Shown here: in pieces, positions 7,421-15,589 of the stretch
Position numbering within the stretch: position 1 is the stretch's first letter
How the letters are laid out: every line of letters begins with the position of its first letter
From: CAG-390 sp964522215
GTDB taxonomy: Bacteria; Bacillota; Clostridia; Oscillospirales; CAG-272
Direction: 5' to 3'
Length of the DNA stretch: 64,000 nt
NCBI GenBank assembly: GCA_964522215.1
Contig: CAZFVR010000006.1
Coordinates: 10,546 to 74,545 of the forward strand
Translations under genes and position numbers: made by a program
The notes under the pieces: model-generated
Seen by the model: only the letters and a program-made list of their open reading frames with translations
Told to the model about the DNA's origin: nothing
Database searches by the model: none

Positions 7421-9229
7421 ATGAATAACACAGATATGAAGGAGCTGGTGCGCCGCCATTCGCGCCGCCGCCACCCAAAACGCCATGTCTTTTTAAAGGG
7501 CATGATAATATACGCGGCAATAGTGATAATACTTATGGCCGTTTTGCTGTGCATTGGCTGGAAGTACGCCTCACTGCGCGACGATGCCCTGCCGGAGCGG
7601 ACGATAGAGCGCATGATAGCGCGGCAGGATACAGAATACTGGCGCGGACTTATGACGAGCGAGCTGCCGCGTACATATCCCGAGTACGAGGACGGCGCAC
7701 GGCTGGCTGATGAAGTGCTCTCCAAGGTCTTTGACATTGGCGAGCTGACATATATAAAATATGCCGCGCGTGACGATGCTACCTCCCCAACATTTTTGAT
7801 AATATCTGACGGCAAGCCGATGGCAGAGGTGACCCTTAGGTGCTCCGGGGACAGGCTTTTCGGTCTTGGCGATTGGGAGATAGATAAAATGAACTTCCGC
7901 CGCTCCTATTTTGAGGCGGAGGGCGTGGAATTTAAGACCTACACCATCTCGGTCTTTGAGGGCGCAACACTTACCGTTAACGGCAAGACCATACCCGCAG
8001 ACACTGCCGAGCACGGCGGCATCTACCCCGCGTTGAGCCGCGCCGAGGAGTCACGTGCCGCCGATGTAAGGTGCGATGTTTACACGCTTGAAGGCATTTA
8101 TTACGAGCCGAGCATTCGTGCCACGATCGGCGGAGCGGAGCTTGATAGGCTCACCACCGCCGACGGCACTGTGTACTTTGCGCCGACGGATGACATGATA
8201 CGCACCGTCAGCGCAACGGTTCCCGGCGGCGTTACGGTTCGGATAAACGGAGTCAGGGCCACCGAGGAATGGGCGGAGCTTACAAAGGCCGAGGGCAGCT
8301 CGGGTCCGCTTGACGAGAACGGCGACGGCAGCTTGCAGGTGCTTGATGTTTGGACGGTACACGGGCTGTTTTTTGACCCGCAGGTAAGCGCGGAATACCT
8401 TGGCACATCGCTTGAGGTGCTCTCCTCCGACGGCGGAAATTATATCTTCAACACACCCGACGAGTGCCGCTTTACCCTGACCGTGCTTGCTCCCCACGGC
8501 GCGGCGGTAACGGTCAACGGCAAAACACTGACACCCTCCGCAACAGCCGCCACAAATGACGATCTTAACGGCGGTCTCACACTGCCGGGGCTTTACGGTG
8601 TTGGTTGCTTTAAGCTCCTTGGCGTGACCCCCGCATTTGATAAATACACGGTAAGCGGATTTTTGGTGCATCCCATCGTCTCCGCAACTTTTGACGGCGC
8701 GGAGTTGCCGATGGCCAACGACCAAACTGACGGCTACTTTATAACCTGTGAATTTGATATTCCCGACACACCAATGCCCGACGAAGCAGAACGCAGTGCG
8801 GCGCTTGTTGCCGCTGCCATGTGCGCCGAGCAATTTGCCGAGCGATACTTTAACTACATTGCCTGCGGAGGCGATATGGGCAGGAATTATATCGCATTTG
8901 ACGCCGCATACGGCGAGATGCTTAAAATGTTGGATAAAAACACCCCCGCATACCTGCGCCTGATGGAGGGCTATGCCGAGGCGTACCGATCCGGCGCGTA
9001 CTCAAAGCAGGACATAGCATCGACCGCCGCAGCATATACGCAATACGCCGATGGTGCGATAGGTGTGCGGATAGACTACGAGCTTTCAATGTCAAATGCC
9101 ACTGAGACCGCCGAAGCCGCCGAGGCAACTAAGACCACCCGCCGCGGCTCGCTCTATCTGTTGACAGCTGCCGAAGGTGACAGTGTGAGCGTTACCGGCT
9201 TTGCCGATATACTTGCCGATCAACTATAA
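7421..9229 (+). CDS. Membrane-anchored extracellular protein with three ~90-residue repeats
   Basis: A 602-residue protein with a basic cytosolic N-terminus (RRHSRRRHPKRH), one transmembrane helix at about 26-48 and a large exterior part. Three repeats are visible, each with V-x-V/I-NG at the same place (near residues 186, 275 and 365) followed by a hydrophobic G-[IL]-x-x-[DE]-P or similar strand block and an A-x-[FY/I]-x-G turn; the period is about 90 residues. The flanking segments (about 55-175 and 455-602) look like small alpha/beta domains, possibly NTF2-like. The plan recalls TcaA-like envelope proteins, but I cannot name a family with confidence. It probably forms one unit with the preceding NAGPA-like gene. 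A stress-sensing or cell-wall role is a guess. Confidence 0.65.
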   Translation: MNNTDMKELVRRHSRRRHPKRHVFLKGMIIYAAIVIILMAVLLCIGWKYASLRDDALPERTIERMIARQDTEYWRGLMTSELPRTYPEYEDGARLADEVLSKVFDIGELTYIKYAARDDATSPTFLIISDGKPMAEVTLRCSGDRLFGLGDWEIDKMNFRRSYFEAEGVEFKTYTISVFEGATLTVNGKTIPADTAEHGGIYPALSRAEESRAADVRCDVYTLEGIYYEPSIRATIGGAELDRLTTADGTVYFAPTDDMIRTVSATVPGGVTVRINGVRATEEWAELTKAEGSSGPLDENGDGSLQVLDVWTVHGLFFDPQVSAEYLGTSLEVLSSDGGNYIFNTPDECRFTLTVLAPHGAAVTVNGKTLTPSATAATNDDLNGGLTLPGLYGVGCFKLLGVTPAFDKYTVSGFLVHPIVSATFDGAELPMANDQTDGYFITCEFDIPDTPMPDEAERSAALVAAAMCAEQFAERYFNYIACGGDMGRNYIAFDAAYGEMLKMLDKNTPAYLRLMEGYAEAYRSGAYSKQDIASTAAAYTQYADGAIGVRIDYELSMSNATETAEAAEATKTTRRGSLYLLTAAEGDSVSVTGFADILADQL

Positions 9230-9240
9230 AACCGATACAA

Positions 9241-9282
9241 TAGCCCTCCCCGCCGAGCGTATCCGCGCGGCGGGGAGGGCTA
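9241..9282. terminator. Bidirectional terminator between convergent genes
   Basis: A perfect 15-bp inverted repeat (9241-9255 with 9268-9282) between the + strand repeat protein and the - strand trxB. A/T-rich sequence on both sides suits either direction. Confidence 0.8.
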
Positions 9283-9304
9283 AATATTTGTAATTTGAAC
9301 TTTA

Positions 9305-10222
9305 TCAACCGCCAAGGCTGTCGATATACGCAGCGGCGGCAAGTGCGGCCACTGCACCATCGGCAGTAGCGGTAGATATCTGCCGCACGCTCTTGACACG
9401 GCAATCGCCGGCTACGAATACGCCTGCCGTGCCGACCTTTGCAGTATCATCGGATATGATATACCCGCGTGCATCGGTGGATGCGACCCCTGCAAAGGGC
9501 TCGTTTTCAGGCTTTAGCCCTATGGCTATAAACACACCGTCCACCAAGAGCTCCTCCTCGCCATCCGCCGTCATTACGGAAAGACCGCACAAGCGTCCGC
9601 CGTTTTCGATGTACCCGCTAACGCGACAGCCACAACGGATATGCACATTTTTTCGCTCGGCCAGTGCCGCGGCCGCCGCGGCTTCACCGGTAAGCGTAGG
9701 CATATCCTGTATCACATAAACATCGGATGCCACATCCGCAAGCATTGCCGCCTCAACGATGGCGGAATTGCCGCCGCCGATCACCGCCACGCGGCGATCC
9801 TTGTAAAATGCGCCATCACAGACCGCGCAAAAGGATATTCCGTGGCCAATAAGCGCATCCTCGCCATCAAGCCCCAGCTTGCGGTGAGCGGCGCCCGCCG
9901 CGATTATCACGGCACGCGCCGAGCGCTCGCCGTCATCGGTCTCGACCGTAAAAGCGCCGCGTGCATCATCGCGCGAGACCGTTCGCACGGCGCACGGCTC
10001 TATCTCCGCGCCGAGCGCCAGCGCCTGATCGACCATCCTGTCGGCAAGCTCGATGCCGGATATCTCACAAAAGCCGGGATAATTCTCGATCTTGGGGGAG
10101 AATGTCATCTGCCCGCCAAAGCTTGAGCGCTCAAGCACCAGCACGGTCTTGCCGGCGCGGCGGGCATATATTGCGGCGGTAAGTCCCGCAGGACCCGCAC
10201 CGATAATTATAATATCGTACAT
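9305..10222 (-). CDS. trxB: Thioredoxin reductase
   Basis: A 305-residue FAD/NADPH-dependent thioredoxin-disulfide reductase. The N-terminal FAD-binding GAGPAGLTAAIYA, the redox centre CAVC, the NADPH-binding GGGNSA and the C-terminal GVFVAGDCR are all seen, and the length is normal. It transfers electrons from NADPH to thioredoxin-like proteins in the cytoplasm. It lies 61 bases downstream of nrdD on the same strand. Because NrdD carries a fused redoxin domain, TrxB is a likely direct electron donor to ribonucleotide reduction. An imperfect GC-rich hairpin (10246-10273) sits in the gap, but it lacks a T-run in this direction, so co-transcription remains likely. Confidence 0.95.
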   Translation of the reverse strand: MYDIIIIGAGPAGLTAAIYARRAGKTVLVLERSSFGGQMTFSPKIENYPGFCEISGIELADRMVDQALALGAEIEPCAVRTVSRDDARGAFTVETDDGERSARAVIIAAGAAHRKLGLDGEDALIGHGISFCAVCDGAFYKDRRVAVIGGGNSAIVEAAMLADVASDVYVIQDMPTLTGEAAAAAALAERKNVHIRCGCRVSGYIENGGRLCGLSVMTADGEEELLVDGVFIAIGLKPENEPFAGVASTDARGYIISDDTAKVGTAGVFVAGDCRVKSVRQISTATADGAVAALAAAAYIDSLGG

Positions 10223-10283
10223 ATCTACTCCTTATTACGTCCATCGGGGCGGCCGCCCAAGGCGCGCCGCCCCATTTTTTTAT

Positions 10284-12674
10284 TTACGCTTTGATATTTG
10301 CAATAAACTGCTTTACTCCACCGATATCCGAGTACACCTCGCCGCCCACGATAAGTGTGGGGGCTTGGCTGATGCCGTGCTCCGTGGCAAAGCCGGGGGC
10401 ATCCTCATGATAAATGCGCTCAAAGTCGATGCCAGCTTTTTCAAGCAAGCTTGCCGCTATCTTGCACTTGGGGCAGGTCTTGGTGGCAAAAAGGATAACT
10501 CCCTCGGCACCGCAGTCGGCGCATGTGCAAGCATCCGCAGTGTTCATCTGCGCGCTGTCCTTTGCGGCGGAAATGCCGTGCGGTACAGAATCAAATTTTT
10601 TGACCGACTCGTCAATATTATATTCAAGCCGCTCGCGATACTCCTGCGTTTTGCCGTTGTTCCAGTTTTGGACCGGGCGATAGTAGCCCGTGATCCTGCT
10701 GTAGACCTCCGCCGGCTTGCCGCACTTGGGGCAGGTAAAATGCTCACCCGCGATATAGCCGTGATCGGCGCAGACAGAGTAGGTGGGAGAGATCGTGTAA
10801 TAGGGCAGGCGATAATTTTCAGCTATCTTGCGCACAAGCTTTGCCGCCGCACGCCAATCCGGCAGTTTTTCGCCAAGGAAGGTGTGGAAGACAGTGCCCG
10901 AGGTGTAGAGCGTTTGCAGCTCATCCTGAATATCAAGGGCAGTGAAAACATCGTCCGTATATCCCACGGGCAGGTGGCTGGAGTTGGTGTAGTAAGGATC
11001 ATCACCGTTTGATGCGGTAATGATATCCGGGTATCTTTCCTTATCATGCTTTGCAAGGCGATAGGTGGTAGACTCGGCAGGTGTGGCCTCAAGGTTATAA
11101 AGGTCGCCGTATTTTTCCTGATAGTCGGAAAGTCTCTCACGCATATGGTTGAGCACATCCTTGGTAAAGCTCTGCGCACGCTCATTGGTGAGGTCGCATC
11201 CAAGCCAGCGGGCATTGAGGCAAGCCTCGTTCATGCCGACCAAACCTATGGTGGAGAAGTGATTATCAAAGCTGCCGAGATATCTCTTGGTGTAGGGGTA
11301 AAGTCCCTCATCCAGCAGCTTGGTAATGATCGTGCGCTTTATCTTGAGGGAACGCGCGGCGATATCCATCATATGATCAAGGCGACGATAGAAATCCGCC
11401 TCATCGGCAGCAAGGTAGCCGATGCGGGGCATATTGATGGTCACAACGCCAACAGATCCCGTGCTTTCGCCCGAGCCGAAGAAGCCGCCGGATTTTTTGC
11501 GCAGCTCGCGCAGATCCAGCCTCAAACGGCAGCACATGGAACGCACATCGGAGGGCTCCATGTCGCTGTTGATATAGTTGGAGAAGTACGGTGTACCGTA
11601 TTTTGCCGTCATCTCAAAGAGCAGGCGGTTATTTTCTGTCTCCGACCAGTCAAAGTCACGTGTGATCGAATAGGTGGGAATGGGATACTGAAAGCCGCGG
11701 CCGTTGGCATCGCCCTCTATCATGACCTCGATAAAGGCCTTGTTTACCATATCCATCTCGCGCTTGCAGTCACCGTAGGTGAAGTCCATCTCGCGACCGC
11801 CGACGATGGCGGGACGATCCGCAAGATCCGGGGGAACTGTCCAGTCGAGCGTGATATTTGAGAACGGCGCCTGCGTTCCCCAACGCGATGGTGTATTCAC
11901 GCCGTAGATAAAGGATTCAACGCATTTTTTGACCTGCTCGTAGCTGAGGTCATCCACCTTTACAAAGGGGGCAAGGTAGGTATCAAAGGAGGAGAACGCC
12001 TGCGCACCCGCCCACTCGTTTTGCATGATACCGAGGAAGTTGACCATCTGGTTGCAAAGGGAGGCAAGATGCTTTGCGGGGGCAGAGGTGATCTTACCGG
12101 GAATGCCGCCCAGTCCCTCCTCTATCAGCTGGCGCAGTGACCAACCCGCGCAGTAGCCGGTAAGCATTGAAAGATCGTGCAGATGGAGGTCGGCACGCTT
12201 ATGCGCCTCGGCGATCTCGCTGTCATAGACCTCGGAGAGCCAATAGTTGGCGGTTATCGCGCCGGAGTTGGAGAGGATGAGTCCGCCGACCGAGTAGGTA
12301 ACGGTGGAGTTCTCCTTTACGCGCCAGTCGGTTGCCTTAACATAGGAATCGACCAGCTTTTTGTAGTCCAGCATGGTGGACTTCATATTACGGAGCTTTT
12401 CGCGCTGACGGCGGTAAAGAATGTACGCCTTGGCAACATCCTCGTATCCCGCCTGAGCCAGTACCGACTCAACGCTGTCCTGAATATCCTCTACCGAGAC
12501 CAGGTCGTTTTTCACCTTGGGCTCGAAGGCTGCTGTGACCTTGAGGGCTATAAAATCGATTATATTGGGATTATATTGACGCTCGCATGCATCAAAGGCA
12601 AGTGTTATCGCGGTGCTGATCTTAGAAAGATCAAAATCAACTGTTTTTCCGTCTCTTTTTAATACGCGGTACAT
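10284..12674 (-). CDS. nrdD: Anaerobic (class III) ribonucleoside-triphosphate reductase fused to a redoxin domain
   Basis: A 796-residue NrdD. It begins with an ATP-cone (about residues 1-95: VLKRDGKTVDFDLSKI), continues with the 10-stranded barrel, and has a Zn-binding/glycyl-radical region with SVCADHGYIAGEHFTCPKC and RITGYY (glycyl radical G663). An added C-terminal glutaredoxin/NrdH-like domain follows (from about residue 725) with a CPKC active site (C734, C737) and SQAPTLIVGG. NrdD makes dNTPs without oxygen. The fused redoxin fits subclasses that draw electrons from thioredoxin/NADPH rather than formate, and trxB follows. Two NrdR boxes overlap its promoter. A CADCG pair (about 715-720) lies just before the redoxin domain. 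Confidence 0.95.
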   Translation of the reverse strand: MYRVLKRDGKTVDFDLSKISTAITLAFDACERQYNPNIIDFIALKVTAAFEPKVKNDLVSVEDIQDSVESVLAQAGYEDVAKAYILYRRQREKLRNMKSTMLDYKKLVDSYVKATDWRVKENSTVTYSVGGLILSNSGAITANYWLSEVYDSEIAEAHKRADLHLHDLSMLTGYCAGWSLRQLIEEGLGGIPGKITSAPAKHLASLCNQMVNFLGIMQNEWAGAQAFSSFDTYLAPFVKVDDLSYEQVKKCVESFIYGVNTPSRWGTQAPFSNITLDWTVPPDLADRPAIVGGREMDFTYGDCKREMDMVNKAFIEVMIEGDANGRGFQYPIPTYSITRDFDWSETENNRLLFEMTAKYGTPYFSNYINSDMEPSDVRSMCCRLRLDLRELRKKSGGFFGSGESTGSVGVVTINMPRIGYLAADEADFYRRLDHMMDIAARSLKIKRTIITKLLDEGLYPYTKRYLGSFDNHFSTIGLVGMNEACLNARWLGCDLTNERAQSFTKDVLNHMRERLSDYQEKYGDLYNLEATPAESTTYRLAKHDKERYPDIITASNGDDPYYTNSSHLPVGYTDDVFTALDIQDELQTLYTSGTVFHTFLGEKLPDWRAAAKLVRKIAENYRLPYYTISPTYSVCADHGYIAGEHFTCPKCGKPAEVYSRITGYYRPVQNWNNGKTQEYRERLEYNIDESVKKFDSVPHGISAAKDSAQMNTADACTCADCGAEGVILFATKTCPKCKIAASLLEKAGIDFERIYHEDAPGFATEHGISQAPTLIVGGEVYSDIGGVKQFIANIKA

Positions 12675-12814
12675 TTTTTCGTCCTTTCGTTATTTAAAGC
12701 CAACGGCTACGGTGCTCACATGGGGCATGGCTGAAGCTCACATAAAGCAGGTCGGCGGTGCAAGGTACGCGGTGCGCTTTTACATCCGCCACGACTCACG
12801 GCCGCGGCTTTTAA

Positions 12815-12843
12815 AGTATACCACAATATATTGTGTTTGTCAA
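12815..12843 (-). promoter_or_regulatory. nrdD promoter
   Basis: On the minus strand, TTGACA (12843-12838) and TATACT (12820-12815) are separated by exactly 17 bases. The leader to the nrdD start is about 135 nt. The spacer is occupied by the first NrdR box. Confidence 0.88.
12821..12836. promoter_or_regulatory. NrdR box 1
   Basis: CCACAATATATTGTGT matches the NrdR consensus acaCwAtATaTwGtgt at all core positions and fills the -35/-10 spacer of the nrdD promoter, a position suited to repression. Confidence 0.9.
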
Positions 12844-12852
12844 GGAGAAATC

Positions 12853-12868
12853 ACTCAAGATATTGTGA
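12853..12868. promoter_or_regulatory. NrdR box 2
   Basis: ACTCAAGATATTGTGA matches the NrdR consensus core. It starts 32 bp from box 1, i.e. about three helical turns, the usual spacing of paired NrdR sites. The gap 12675-13024 holds these sites and the leader; no gene is seen in it. Confidence 0.87.
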
Positions 12869-13024
12869 GAAAACACAAATTCGGCAGTGTGTATAAAAAC
12901 ACGCCGCCGAGTTTGTACAGTTTTTACACTAAGCCATCTTGCAGGCAAAAAATATTTAGACCGCCGTCTTACAGTCGCTGCGGGAGTATTTGAAAAGCAT
13001 CAAAATGCATCAAAAGCACAAGGA

Positions 13025-13720
13025 TCACACACCGCGCACGCTCGCCTCTGCGACATATTCCGCGGCGATCGAGCGATACTCCTCCATCTGCTCACGCGTT
13101 GCGGCATGAAGTCCGGAGCATATGAGCGCACCCGAATCTACAAAGCCCTGCAGATAGTATCTCTTCGCCCCGCAGATGAGACTGCCGATGCCGTGAAAGC
13201 TCTCGGCATCATGCAGCTCCGCCACCACGGTGGTGCGGAACTCGTATTCGGGTGCGCTTTTCATTATAAGCGCAACGCTCTCGCGTATCGGAGAGACATC
13301 AAAGCCCGCAATGCCCACGGTCGCGGGATAGCGCTCGGGCGAGTTTTTTATATCCATCGCAACAAAGTCCACAAGCCCCCCATCAAGCAGCTCGGCCAGC
13401 CGCGCGGGGTGCGTGCCGTTGGTATCAAGCTTTACCGCAAACCCAAGCTCACGCACGCGCACGATAAAATCACGCAGGTCAGGCTGCAACAACGGCTCGC
13501 CTCCGGTTATGGCCACCCCCTCAAGCACACCACGGCGGCGGGAAAGCAATTTAAATATCTCCTCCGTATCGATCGGGGTCAGCCCCGGGGATAGCACCAG
13601 CTGCGAGTTGTGGCAAAACGGACAGCGCAGATCGCACCCGCCGGTAAACACCGTACACGCCACACGCCCCGGAAAATCAAGGAGCGTGACCTTGTTAAGT
13701 CCCTCAATATTCATTATCAT
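13025..13720 (-). CDS. nrdG: Anaerobic ribonucleotide reductase activating enzyme (radical SAM)
   Basis: A 231-residue radical SAM activase. The cluster motif CDLRCPFC (CxxxCxxC) and GGEP (AITGGEPLLQP) are intact, and LLDFPGRVACTVFTGGC is typical of the NrdG2/PflA-like activases. It cleaves S-adenosylmethionine to create the glycyl radical on NrdD. It lies upstream of nrdD on the same strand, but 350 bases separate them and nrdD has its own promoter, so the two may be transcribed separately. The start is uncertain between ATG 13720 and ATG 13714; neither has a strong ribosome binding site. A TATAAT at 13771-13766 (minus) without a good -35 is a candidate promoter. Confidence 0.93.
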   Translation of the reverse strand: MIMNIEGLNKVTLLDFPGRVACTVFTGGCDLRCPFCHNSQLVLSPGLTPIDTEEIFKLLSRRRGVLEGVAITGGEPLLQPDLRDFIVRVRELGFAVKLDTNGTHPARLAELLDGGLVDFVAMDIKNSPERYPATVGIAGFDVSPIRESVALIMKSAPEYEFRTTVVAELHDAESFHGIGSLICGAKRYYLQGFVDSGALICSGLHAATREQMEEYRSIAAEYVAEASVRGV

Positions 13721-13815
13721 TTACAGCGGACGGATGCCGCTTCCTTCGCTTTTTTATTTTTTCAAATTATATTTATAGTTGGGCAGTCCCGTCGAGCCGC
13801 CGCAGATCATCCGCA

Positions 13816-15366
13816 TCAGGTATAGCGCGGGTCAAAGATGCGGGCTTTATAAAACGCGCGAGAGGAGAACACGCACGTGCTCACGATATTTCCATTCGCA
13901 TCATACACTATGAATCTATCGGTATTATGCGCCGCGTAAACATTTGTTGCCTTTGTTCTGATGATGCGACCGTCCAAAAAACTGCCGATGCATTTGATCC
14001 CGCCGGAGCTGACACTGCCGGGAGCTGCCGTAAAGCGGCCGCCGCTCTTGTTGAACAAAACGATATTCGCACCGCCGATCCACAGGCTGTCCGGGTCGCC
14101 GTACACGGCAGAGATATCATGTCCGCCCGCCTTTGGAAGCGCGGCGCCGTAGTCGGATATCTCACACATCTCCGCCTCGCGCCCCTCACCGCGGATCTCA
14201 AAGGCTACTATCTCCTTTGTACCGACCGTCCACAGCACCTCGCGCACATCGTCCCATATAACGCCGTGCGCGCCCTCAAGGGCAAAGGTCTTTGCGTTGC
14301 GGCTGATTGCGCCCTCGCTGTCCGCAGGATAGAATCTTATCATCGCCCGCGCCTCGTTACCATTGCCGGAGCAGGCAACTGCCACCGCGCCGCTTGGGAG
14401 ATACTCTATCGAGTGCGGTCCAAAGCCGCTCAGCACCACCTCAAAAACACGGTCACCGGATGGATATTTTGCCACGTTGACCATGCCGGAGGAGGATGTA
14501 CAGCAGATAAGATATTCCCCAAGCACCTCACTGTAACGCAGGCGGCACTCGTCAATACGATTGCCGATGGGAACGCTGAAGCCGTGATCTATGCCGCCGC
14601 TAAAGCTCCAAAGCGGCGCACCATTGCCGCCGTTTGCAAGGTCCACCACCACGCAGGCGGCGTTTAGCTGGTCAGCAAGTGCTATGCGTGTGCCGCCGAC
14701 TATCCCCGCAGGGTCAGCGGGATATTGGGACGCCTCAAAGTTCTCTGTAACAGCGGGGGCCGTGGCCACCGCCGCTCCGCGCTCAAGCTTATCGATATAC
14801 CGAGAGATGAACAGACGCGCAGCGGCAACCACATAGCCGCCCTGCCCCGCTACCGTGATATGCGTAGGGCTATCACCAAACGCGCCTATCTTCATCTCAC
14901 GCTCGCCGACCGACACGCCGAACGCATCACCTATCATTATTACCGCATCGGCGGCAGCTGCCTCCTCTTCGGCACTCAGGCCTAAGACGGGTTGAGGCTT
15001 GATCTCCACCCCGGTGCGCTCCTCAATGGCGCGGGCTATGATAGCAGCGGCATATTTTTCGTCACGATCCGCTCTCTTTGGCATAAGGATAGAAAATTCG
15101 GCAATATTCCGCCCGCCGAGTATGTAGCCATCCTGCGGTGCCGCCGTTTCATCGGTGTCGCTCGCACCCCGGCCGGCGGTCGTCTCCCCCTCCGCGCCGC
15201 TGATCTCACCACCGCTTGACGGTGAACCCGCAGTGCAGGCTGAAAATGTGCAGAGCGCGGTGATGGCGAGCAAAATGCTAAGCATTGCACAAAAACCCGA
15301 ACGCAGCGCGACCGCGCCACCCACCTGCCGATGTATACCTCGCCCCTCATTTACATATCTTTTCAT
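13816..15366 (-). CDS. Secreted lipoprotein with beta-propeller-like repeats (DUF6528-like)
   Basis: A 516-residue lipoprotein. The ATG at 15366 (GAAAGG upstream) precedes a signal peptide ending in a CTFSAC lipobox and a Gly/Ser/Thr linker. A longer frame from 15537 would bury the signal peptide and was rejected. Residues ~75-220 look like an alpha/beta domain of the sort that precedes catalytic domains in some glycoside hydrolases. The C-terminal ~300 residues contain repeated strand patterns (GEYLICCTSSSGMVNVA, GPHSIEYLPSGAVAVACSG, AHGVIWDDVREVLWTVG, GGHDISAV) resembling DUF6528-type beta-propellers. Substrate and role are unknown; surface carbohydrate binding or sensing is a reasonable guess given the neighbouring solute-binding lipoproteins. 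Confidence 0.65.
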   Translation of the reverse strand: MKRYVNEGRGIHRQVGGAVALRSGFCAMLSILLAITALCTFSACTAGSPSSGGEISGAEGETTAGRGASDTDETAAPQDGYILGGRNIAEFSILMPKRADRDEKYAAAIIARAIEERTGVEIKPQPVLGLSAEEEAAAADAVIMIGDAFGVSVGEREMKIGAFGDSPTHITVAGQGGYVVAAARLFISRYIDKLERGAAVATAPAVTENFEASQYPADPAGIVGGTRIALADQLNAACVVVDLANGGNGAPLWSFSGGIDHGFSVPIGNRIDECRLRYSEVLGEYLICCTSSSGMVNVAKYPSGDRVFEVVLSGFGPHSIEYLPSGAVAVACSGNGNEARAMIRFYPADSEGAISRNAKTFALEGAHGVIWDDVREVLWTVGTKEIVAFEIRGEGREAEMCEISDYGAALPKAGGHDISAVYGDPDSLWIGGANIVLFNKSGGRFTAAPGSVSSGGIKCIGSFLDGRIIRTKATNVYAAHNTDRFIVYDANGNIVSTCVFSSRAFYKARIFDPRYT

Positions 15367-15509
15367 ATCATCTTTACCTTTCAATACCCACGGTGTAAGA
15401 GTAATATAAATATTGTAACCCTTTCCCGCTAAAAAGTCAAGTGGCGGCGACCCTTTTTTGAAAATCAACAAAAATTCTCGTCGCGGCACAATTTTTTTTG
15501 ATATTTTTG

Positions 15510-15538
15510 TTGCATTTTTTCGCAATGTGTGATACAAT
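15510..15538 (+). promoter_or_regulatory. Promoter of solute-binding protein gene 1
   Basis: TTGCAT (15510-15515), 17-bp spacer, TACAAT (15533-15538) preceded by TG in the extended -10 position. Confidence 0.75.
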
Positions 15539-15589
15539 AATGCTACGCTTTATTTTTCAAAAGTACGCAAGGAGGACTCGGTACAATCA

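Noticed and set aside
10246..10273. Terminator between nrdD and trxB
   Set aside because: The GC-rich hairpin has its T-run on the plus strand side, not in the direction of nrdD transcription, so it probably does not separate the two genes.
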